From assembly GCA_041390905.1 (NCBI GenBank), contig JAWKPA010000019.1:1-64000 (forward strand): 64,000 nucleotides of DNA, written 5' to 3'. The stretch is from JACKCD01 sp041390905 (GTDB taxonomy: Bacteria > Chloroflexota > Anaerolineae > Promineifilales > Promineifilaceae). The notes beneath the pieces were generated by a model. The model saw only the letters and a list, made by a program, of their open reading frames with translations. It was not told where the DNA came from and ran no database searches. Made by a program: the position numbers and the translations under genes. Below are positions 58,173 through 64,000 of the stretch, piece by piece; within the stretch, counting starts at the first letter, position 1, and every line of letters begins with the position of its first letter.

Positions 58173-59486
58173 TTACGCCAGCGCCAGCGTCAACCCTTCC
58201 TCAAACCGCTGCAGCGTTTCCTCTACATCGGATGTGGAATGAGAGGCACTAATAAAAAATGGTTCGATTCCACGCGGTTCCGGCATCACGCCGTGTGCCA
58301 CCATATGGGCATACACCTTTTCCGAAAGATCCCAATTGCCTTGCGCCAGCAGTTCACGCCAATCCCTGGGGCGCGTTTCGGCAAAACAAATGCCAAACAT
58401 GCCGGGTGCGCCGTTGATCAAGACGGGTACGCCAAGACGGCTGCAAATTTCCCGCACCCCATCCTGAATCATGCGCCCCACCTGCCGAATTTTGCCAAAC
58501 ACCTCGCCGCTTTGAATGAGTTCCAGCGTGGCATCGGCCGCCGCCGTCGAGGCGGCGTTGCCGCTGTAGGTGCCGCCGTGGAACACGTGGCCGGGGCCTA
58601 GCTTCATCATAATCTCTTTGCGGCCGGCAATGGCGGCAACAGGAAAGCCGTTGCCCAGGGCCTTGGCGTAGGTGGACAGGTCGGGGATCACGCCAAAATA
58701 TTCCCGCGCTCCCCCCGGCGCAATGCGAAAGCCAGTTTTTACTTCGTCAAAAATGAGGACGATGCCATATTTGTCGCACTGGTTGCGTAAATATTGTAAA
58801 TAGGAGGCAGGCGGGGTGAGGCCATTGGCGTTGCCGAGAATTGGCTCCACAATAATGGCGGCAATTTCCTCGCCGCGCTCGGCCAAAATTTCGCCCAGCA
58901 CCTCTTCGTCATTCCACGGGCAAAGCAAAATCAGGTCGTTGATGGCTTTGGGGATGCCGAGGCTGTTTTTGACGGGGGTCGGCCGGCGGCGATTGCCAAC
59001 CTTGCCGGGGTCTGCCCCCTGGGTTGTCCACATCACGTTGTCGTGTGCGCCGTGATATGACCCCTCAAATTTTAAAATAAGCTCGCGCCCGGTGTGGCCC
59101 CGCGCCAGACGAATGGCGTGCATGGTGGCTTCGGTGCCGCTGTTACACAGCCGCACCATCTCCACGCCGGGGCAAAGGTCAACAATGCGTTCGCAAACGC
59201 TAATTTCATATTTTTGCGTTCCGGCAAAGCTCACGCCGTAATCTATGGCTTCTTTTACGCGGTTGTTGACAAATTCGTCGCCGTGTCCGACGATTACAGG
59301 TCCCCAGCCCAGCCGATAATCAATAAAGCGGTTGCCTTCGTAATCATAAAGATAGGCCCCTTTGGCTTTGGCAACCACCAGGGTTTCATCGGCACTGTAA
59401 AAACGGTAGTTTGAGCTAACACCATAGGGCATGACTTCCATTGCCCGTGAATACAATTGTTTGGTTTTCGTTCCATGTTTGAGCAT
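58173..59486 (-). CDS. Class III aminotransferase (glutamate-1-semialdehyde aminomutase-like)
   Basis: 437 residues. PLP enzyme of the HemL/class III group: N-S-G-T-E-A-T-M-H-A-I-R-L-A-R near 117, G-S-Y-H-G-A-H-D, F-D-E-V-K-T-G-F-R near 245, and the Schiff-base lysine in S-T-Y-A-K-A-L-G-N-G-F-P. No other heme genes are around, so it is more likely an omega-amino acid or amine aminotransferase than true HemL. It fits with removal of the amine group after demethylation. Confidence 0.85.
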   Translation of the reverse strand: MLKHGTKTKQLYSRAMEVMPYGVSSNYRFYSADETLVVAKAKGAYLYDYEGNRFIDYRLGWGPVIVGHGDEFVNNRVKEAIDYGVSFAGTQKYEISVCERIVDLCPGVEMVRLCNSGTEATMHAIRLARGHTGRELILKFEGSYHGAHDNVMWTTQGADPGKVGNRRRPTPVKNSLGIPKAINDLILLCPWNDEEVLGEILAERGEEIAAIIVEPILGNANGLTPPASYLQYLRNQCDKYGIVLIFDEVKTGFRIAPGGAREYFGVIPDLSTYAKALGNGFPVAAIAGRKEIMMKLGPGHVFHGGTYSGNAASTAAADATLELIQSGEVFGKIRQVGRMIQDGVREICSRLGVPVLINGAPGMFGICFAETRPRDWRELLAQGNWDLSEKVYAHMVAHGVMPEPRGIEPFFISASHSTSDVEETLQRFEEGLTLALA

Positions 59487-59495
59487 GATATTTTC

Positions 59496-60677
59496 TCATT
59501 CGATTAATCTCTGTATACCTCGTTTATAGAGACTGTAAGCAATAATCATTCGTTGAATTTCAGAGGTTCCTTCCCAAATGCGCTCGACGCGCAGTTCGCG
59601 GAAGAACCGTTCGGCCACGTTGTCGCGCATGTAGCCGCGCCCGCCAAAGATTTGTACGGCGTGGTCGGCGACGCGCCCAGCCATTTCGGAGGCGTAGAGC
59701 TTGGCAATGGAGGCTTTGGCGTGGACGATTTTGCGATCTTCTTCGCTGTGGGCGTGGTCGGCGGCGTGGGCGGCGGCGAAGGTGAGCAGCCGGGCGGCGG
59801 CCAGCTCGGCCACGCAGTCAGCCAGCTTTTGCTGGATCATTTGGTAGTCGGCGATGGGGCTGCCAAACTGCACGCGCTGCTGGGCGTGGGCGGTGGCTTC
59901 TTCGATGAGGCGTTCGGCGGCGCCGCAGCAGCGGGCAGCAATGAGGACGCGCTCGTGGAGAAACCACTCCTTGCTGATGGCTAACCCTTCGCCGACGGCC
60001 CCAAAACGGTTGGCATCGGGGATGCGGACGTTGTTGAAGCGGTAGCGGGGGTGGCCGTCTATGATGTGGTGCATGTATTTGGGGTGGTCTACGACTTCGA
60101 CGCCGGGTGTGTCCAGGTCTATGATGAAGAGGGTGTTGCCGTCGCCGATGTTGGGGTCGGTGGCGGCTTGCAGGACGACGAAGTCGGCGACGTCGCCGGA
60201 GGTGACGTGCCATTTGGTGCCGTTGATGATCCAGTGGTTGGTGGGGTCAAGAACGGCCGTTGTTTCCAACCGACTTGCATCCGACCCCGCGTTCTCCTCC
60301 GTCACGGCATAACACGCATCCCGTTTTCCCTCGGCGGCCGGCCGTACCCACCGTTCCACCTGGTAATCGTCGGCGTGCTTCAGCACAATGGCCGGCGCCC
60401 AAATCAGCCAGCCCAGTGCATTTGTCAGCTTGCCAATTTCCTGGTTAATGATCACCTGGTCTTCCCACGAAAACTCGGTGCCACCAACGCTACGTGGCAA
60501 GCTGGAGGAATGGACATTTAACGGCCGTATTTTCTCCCGAATTTCCGCCCGTCTTTCCGGCGACAAATATCCCTCCGCCAGCTCCACCTCCACTTCCAGC
60601 GGCTTGAGTTCCACCTCCAGGAACTCGCGCACACGTTGTTGCAGCGCCTTCTGCTGCTCGCTCAATTGAAAATCCAT
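59496..60677 (-). CDS. Acyl-CoA dehydrogenase
   Basis: 393 residues from the ATG at 60677 (M-D-F-Q-L-S-E-Q-Q-K). N-terminal helical, middle beta and C-terminal helical domains of the family: C-Y-A-V-T-E-E-N-A-G-S-D-A-S near 122, W-H-V-T-S-G-D-V-A-D-F, and the C-terminal Q-I-F-G-G-R-G-Y-M-R-D and I-W-E-G-T-S-E-I-Q-R-M-I. It oxidizes an acyl-CoA to the 2-enoyl form, with electrons passed to ETF. Nine bases from the aminotransferase, so they are co-transcribed. In this setting the substrate could be a betaine- or carnitine-type CoA ester, which is only a suggestion. Confidence 0.92.
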   Translation of the reverse strand: MDFQLSEQQKALQQRVREFLEVELKPLEVEVELAEGYLSPERRAEIREKIRPLNVHSSSLPRSVGGTEFSWEDQVIINQEIGKLTNALGWLIWAPAIVLKHADDYQVERWVRPAAEGKRDACYAVTEENAGSDASRLETTAVLDPTNHWIINGTKWHVTSGDVADFVVLQAATDPNIGDGNTLFIIDLDTPGVEVVDHPKYMHHIIDGHPRYRFNNVRIPDANRFGAVGEGLAISKEWFLHERVLIAARCCGAAERLIEEATAHAQQRVQFGSPIADYQMIQQKLADCVAELAAARLLTFAAAHAADHAHSEEDRKIVHAKASIAKLYASEMAGRVADHAVQIFGGRGYMRDNVAERFFRELRVERIWEGTSEIQRMIIAYSLYKRGIQRLIE

Positions 60678-60911
60678 ACGGTTCATCCTTTGGGTTGCCA
60701 TACCCGGCATATGGTTACACCGACATAAAATAAGGCAACCACCACAAACGTACCGCCCAGTGTAGCACCAGCCTCAAAGAGCGTCAAAGAAAACAATATT
60801 GATTTTTGTGAAATGTGGCATAAAAGACATTGATTCAGTGAAAAAACGGCCGTTTTCCCAACGAATCAGGCAAAAAGTTTCTTGACCATTCTTCTTGTAT
60901 TATTGTGGGAA

Positions 60912-61391
60912 ATGCGTATTATTAAACAGGAAATGAACAGTAAACATGATGAATTAGACGAGTTTGACAAAGCCATTATTCGATGTTTGCAAATAGACGG
61001 TCGGCGTGCCTACGCCGACATCGCCTCCGAATTAGGCTTGTCTCCATCTACTGTTCAACAGCGTGCCAACCGCCTGATGGAGCGTAACCTCCTCAGAGTC
61101 CGTGCCGTTACCGACCCCATCAAAATGGGCGTGCCTGTTGTCGCCGCCATTGCCCTGGAAGTAGACGGCAGCATCATCCGTGAAGTGGCCGACCAAATAG
61201 CCGCTTTCCCCGAAGTAGGCTATGTCGTTATCTGCGCTGGCTCCTACGACATTCAGCTAGAAGTCGCCTGCCGCGATAACGACCACCTCCTCAACGTCAT
61301 TAGCGCCATTTCCAAGATAAATGGCGTCCGCTCAACGCAAACGTTCATCTATCTAAAAATCATCAAAAACTTTTATCAGTGGGGCGTTTGA
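60912..61391 (+). CDS. Lrp/AsnC-family transcriptional regulator
   Basis: 159 residues from 60912; 60933 (M-N-S-K-H-D) is an alternative and neither has a good ribosome site. HTH in A-D-I-A-S-E-L-G-L-S-P-S-T-V-Q-Q-R-A-N-R-L, RAM domain with V-I-C-A-G-S-Y-D-I-Q-L-E-V-A-C-R-D. Divergent from the acyl-CoA dehydrogenase/aminotransferase/MttB genes and upstream of the polyamine-type transporter, so it may control either or both. Third Lrp-type gene in the window. Confidence 0.9.
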   Translation: MRIIKQEMNSKHDELDEFDKAIIRCLQIDGRRAYADIASELGLSPSTVQQRANRLMERNLLRVRAVTDPIKMGVPVVAAIALEVDGSIIREVADQIAAFPEVGYVVICAGSYDIQLEVACRDNDHLLNVISAISKINGVRSTQTFIYLKIIKNFYQWGV

Positions 61392-61703
61392 AACCTTAAG
61401 CGCCCCCAAAAGATTAACAGCGAGCCAATATAACATTTCAGGCCATTAGTAAGCGTTCGTTATTAACTTAGCGATTTAGAAGTTCAACTTCTCAGTAGCG
61501 ATTTAGAAGTTCAACTTCTCAGAAGAAGTTGAACTTCTTGCGTAACTACCTCGTTCCTTAGCGATTTAGAAGTTCAACTTCTCAGAAGAAGTTGAACTTC
61601 TTGCCCAACTTTGTGGTGTTTGTCTGTATAACAGCACATTTCATGGTGATTGAATGGAGATAAGAATCAGCTTTAATCCCCATTCCTCACCAAGGGAGAA
61701 GAA
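61392..61703. repeat. Array of AGAAGTT palindromes before the transporter operon
   Basis: One half copy (61478-61492) and two full double palindromes (61505-61538, 61568-61601), each preceded by GCGATTTAG, an apparent tandem duplication of a unit of about 60 bases. No gene in this 312-base gap. GGGAGAAG 4-11 bases before the 61704 ATG is the ribosome site. Confidence 0.93.
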
Positions 61704-62789
61704 ATGAAATTGCAAGCCTTTGTTTCAAAAGCATCGTTATTAACGATCCTACTGTTGGCTCTGGGTGCCTGTGGTGGGGGACAGGCAGAGGGGGATGGCA
61801 AGCTAACCATTTTGGAATGGTCTGGCTACGAAGCGACCGAAAACCCCGACTTTTTTGGCCCATTTGTCGAAAAATACGGTGAAAACTTTGGCGACAAGCT
61901 GGATTACATCTTCTTTGCCGAAGATGCTGAAGCGTATGCCAAAATTCAAACCGATGTCGCCGCCGATCTGGTTCATCCCTGCAATTCCTGGTGGCAGCTT
62001 TATGTAGACAACGGGCTGGTTCAAGAGATAGATACATCCAAACTCAGCAACTGGAGTCATGTGAACCCTGCTCTGGCAGCACTGGGGCAATTTGACGGCA
62101 AACAATACTTTGTGCCCTGGGATTGGGGGTATGAATCCATGCTGGTGCGTACCGATCTGGTACCAGAAGTGCCAACGTCCTGGGCCGATTTGTGGAATCC
62201 GCAATATGCGGGCCACATCGCCCTCTGGGATTCTGGTGAAGCCAACTACGCTATGACCGCCCTCGCCTTTGGCATTGACCCGTGGAACAGTACACCCGAA
62301 AACGATGAGTTCATCAAGCAAAAGCTGATAGAGCTAAAGCCCAATGTCCTTACCTATTGGTCTGACTACACCGAGGCCTACGACCTGCCGCAAACAGGCG
62401 ATGCTTGGATTGTGGTCAATGCCTGGCAAGATGCCTATGCAAACGCCGACTCCAACGGTTTCGCCGTGGAATACGTGCAGCCCAGCGAAGGGCGTTTAGG
62501 CTGGGTGTGTGGTTTTGGCATCAGCACCAACACAGCCGACCTCGATCTGGCCTACGAATACATTGACGCTTCCATTGCTGACTCCTCTATGGCCGCCTTG
62601 GCCAACACCTATTGGTACGGGCCAGCCAACACCAACGCCCTGGCGGACATTGACCCCTATGTCGTCGAGTTCATGGAGCTTGATCAGGCAAACAGTATTC
62701 AGGAGCGCACCAGCTTTTACCAGCCGATTACCGAAGAGCAACGCCAAACCCGCACCGGGATTTGGGATGAAGTAAAAGTATCGCAGTAG
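61704..62789 (+). CDS. ABC transporter solute-binding lipoprotein, spermidine/putrescine type
   Basis: 361 residues. Lipoprotein signal with lipobox L-A-L-G-A-C, lipidated Cys23. PotD-like binding domain (K-L-T-I-L-E-W-S-G-Y-E-A near 33, D-L-V-H-P-C-N-S-W near 90, P-W-D-W-G-Y-E-S-M near 135, G-Y near the end replaced by Y-W-Y-G-P). With PotB/PotC-type permeases it imports a polyamine or another cationic amine; in this context a quaternary or N-methyl amine is plausible. No ACGGCCGT from 60854 to the end of the window. Confidence 0.9.
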   Translation: MKLQAFVSKASLLTILLLALGACGGGQAEGDGKLTILEWSGYEATENPDFFGPFVEKYGENFGDKLDYIFFAEDAEAYAKIQTDVAADLVHPCNSWWQLYVDNGLVQEIDTSKLSNWSHVNPALAALGQFDGKQYFVPWDWGYESMLVRTDLVPEVPTSWADLWNPQYAGHIALWDSGEANYAMTALAFGIDPWNSTPENDEFIKQKLIELKPNVLTYWSDYTEAYDLPQTGDAWIVVNAWQDAYANADSNGFAVEYVQPSEGRLGWVCGFGISTNTADLDLAYEYIDASIADSSMAALANTYWYGPANTNALADIDPYVVEFMELDQANSIQERTSFYQPITEEQRQTRTGIWDEVKVSQ

Positions 62790-62796
62790 TGCGTAA

Positions 62797-62865
62797 GATT
62801 GGGGATTAGAGATTGGAGATTGGTGCTGGTCACTCATACAACCAATCTCCAATCTCTAATCTCTA
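62797..62865. repeat. Tandem-arm hairpin, GATTGGA heptad family
   Basis: GATTGGGGATTAGAGATTGG and GATTGG on the left, CCAATCTCCAATCTCTAATC on the right. It lies between binding protein and permease genes, as with the sugar transporter at 22.9 kb. Confidence 0.92.
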
Positions 62866-62875
62866 GTTAGCTGTC

Positions 62876-63727
62876 ATGGAAGATCGCCGTCGCCTTTCAA
62901 TTTTGATCACCCCATCAGTCATTTTTATGCTGATTTTGTTTGTGCTGCCGCTGCTCATCATGGTGGTCTATACATTTCGCCAAGGTTCTTTTGGGCCAAC
63001 AAGCCGGATTTTCACCCTGGCACATTACCACGACTTTTTAAGTGACCGTGCATTGCAAGGGCTGCTGTGGCGGTCGGTGGTGCAGTCGTTCTGGATTTCA
63101 ATCATCAGCGTTTGTCTGGCTTACCCGGTATCGTATCACCTGTCGTTTCGCGCCGGGGAGCGCAAGATGACGCTGCTAACCATTATCATCGTCACCGCAT
63201 GGGTCAGCTTTTTGCTGCGGATTTTGGCGTGGAAGGTGCTGCTGGGGGGGAGCGGAGCCATTGCTTCGCTGGCGCAAGGGTTGGGCTTGAGCGAGGAGGG
63301 GGTGCCGTTTTTGATTTACAGCCAAGCAGCGGTAAACCTGACGCTGATTTACGTCTGGATTCCGTTTGTGGCCCTGCCGATTTTCGCCGCCCTAGAGCGC
63401 ATTGACCCCAGTTTACATGAGGCGGCGTATGATTTGGGGTGCAGCCGGCCGGAAGCGTTTGTGCGCGTGACGTTGCCATTGAGCTTGCCGGGAGTGGTAG
63501 CCGGGTTCCTGTTTGTATTTATTCCGACGGTGGGTGAGTATGTAACCCCATCGCTGGTGGGGGGGACAACGGGGGTGATGTTTGGCAACATTGTGCGCGA
63601 CCAGTTTGTGCGGGCACTCAATTGGCCGCTGGGTTCGCTGATGAGCCTGGCGATGCTGATTGTGGTGCTGATTCCGCTGGTGGTGGCGGCGCGGCTGTTC
63701 AAGTTTTCTGATTTGGCGGGGTTATAG
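62876..63727 (+). CDS. ABC transporter permease, PotB type
   Basis: 283 residues, six TM segments. EAA loop H-E-A-A-Y-D-L-G-C-S-R-P-E-A-F-V-R-V-T near 183; the P-T-V-G-E-Y-V-T-P-S-L-V-G-G segment is typical of polyamine permeases. It ends 3 bases before the PotC-type start. Confidence 0.92.
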   Translation: MEDRRRLSILITPSVIFMLILFVLPLLIMVVYTFRQGSFGPTSRIFTLAHYHDFLSDRALQGLLWRSVVQSFWISIISVCLAYPVSYHLSFRAGERKMTLLTIIIVTAWVSFLLRILAWKVLLGGSGAIASLAQGLGLSEEGVPFLIYSQAAVNLTLIYVWIPFVALPIFAALERIDPSLHEAAYDLGCSRPEAFVRVTLPLSLPGVVAGFLFVFIPTVGEYVTPSLVGGTTGVMFGNIVRDQFVRALNWPLGSLMSLAMLIVVLIPLVVAARLFKFSDLAGL

Positions 63728-63730
63728 GGC

Positions 63731-64000
63731 ATGGAACTTAAAAACCGCTTTTCCATAGGGTCGCTTTACTATTGGCTGGTGGCTCTGTTTTTGTACTTTC
63801 CGATTATTTTGCTAGTGGTTTTTTCTTTTAATGACTCGACCAATCTGCGCTTTCCCCTGACAGGGTTTACGCTGCGCTGGTATCGGGAACTTTTTGGCGC
63901 GGGTGAGCTTTTGCAGTCGCTGTGGAACAGCGTGTGGGTGGGGTTGTGGTCGTCTTTGGCGGCGACGGCGCTGGGGACGATGGCGGCGATTGCCATTAAT
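63731..64000 (+). CDS. ABC transporter permease, PotC type, N-terminal part (cut by window edge)
   Basis: 90 codons to the window end, open throughout. Starts M-E-L-K-N-R, TM1 at about 13-33 (Y-F-P-I-I-L-L-V-V-F-S-F-N-D-S), then F-T-L-R-W-Y-R-E-L-F, the family's usual second segment. The ATPase (PotA-like) has not appeared yet and may follow. Confidence 0.88.
   Translation, partial: MELKNRFSIGSLYYWLVALFLYFPIILLVVFSFNDSTNLRFPLTGFTLRWYRELFGAGELLQSLWNSVWVGLWSSLAATALGTMAAIAIN

Noticed and set aside
1..64000. ACGGCCGT as part of a transposon or only a terminator
   Set aside because: Most copies lie inside conserved genes in all three reading phases with unrelated flanks, so neither explains the distribution.
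1..64000. tRNA, rRNA, prophage or replication-origin signatures
   Set aside because: None of the expected sequences, integrase or structural genes were seen in either strand.

Overview
The window looks like a chromosome segment of a free-living heterotrophic bacterium, most likely of the phylum Chloroflexota (Anaerolineae-like). This is inferred from the gene set: proteins with Pro/Thr-rich stalks, binding-protein transporters without a local ATPase, LCP and UMF1-type membrane proteins, and several MttB and GcvT-fusion genes. No rRNA or marker gene is present to prove it. Three things run through the whole window. The octamer palindrome ACGGCCGT, usually extended to AACGGCCGTT, occurs more than 80 times by hand count, inside and outside genes. 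Almost every gap between neighbouring co-directional genes is filled by a hairpin whose arms are tandem 7-10 base units. A separate double palindrome (AGAAGTTCAACTTCT / AGAAGTTGAACTTCT) is scattered at six sites.

Layout. 1-4.9 kb (minus): 4-hydroxybenzoate/protocatechuate beta-ketoadipate genes pobA, pcaD, pcaC, pcaH, pcaG and the start of pcaB, interrupted by an opposite-strand DUF4160/DUF2442 pair. 5.1-10.9 kb (plus): a catabolic run of an Ldh2-type dehydrogenase, a class I aminotransferase, an RraA/HMG-aldolase-like protein, an FGGY kinase and a zinc-free MDR dehydrogenase. 10.9-11.8 kb: a small AT-rich island in which a gene for a coactosin-like (ADF-homology) protein, a family known from eukaryotic actin biology, lies between two 67-bp copies of a decayed antitoxin/mazF junction. 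11.9-25.9 kb (minus): a LacI-controlled sugar or cyclitol catabolic region (binding protein, two permeases, a cation efflux protein, a G1P-dehydrogenase-like enzyme, an oxidoreductase, GH4, a BadF-type kinase, a ceramidase-like protein, a truncated creatininase and a StrS aminotransferase).

26-38 kb: an ABC-2 permease, an LCP protein and a UMF1 transporter carrying an inserted beta-rich domain (plus); a giant multi-GAF histidine kinase followed by ArfB (minus); a phosphomutase-like metalloenzyme and a flavin reductase (plus). 38-42.4 kb: a nested repeat cluster, a 36-residue Rieske remnant, then an Lrp regulator, a GcvT-like protein and a CrtI/PYROXD2-like oxidoreductase. 42.5-44.3 kb: a lipoprotein and a PIN/ribbon-helix-helix toxin-antitoxin pair that may be leaderless.

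44.3-64 kb: an N-methyl/quaternary amine catabolic region with two FAD-GcvT fusion dehydrogenases, three non-pyrrolysine MttB-family methyltransferases, two more Lrp regulators, an M20 peptidase, a class III aminotransferase, an acyl-CoA dehydrogenase and a spermidine/putrescine-type transporter cut by the window end. An AT-rich secreted PPC-repeat protein sits inside it.

The best candidates for something undescribed are the HIP1-like ACGGCCGT palindrome with its effect on protein sequences, the intergenic tandem-arm hairpins (some nested inside others), and the bacterial coactosin-like gene. No CRISPR array, prophage, tRNA, rRNA or intact insertion sequence was seen.
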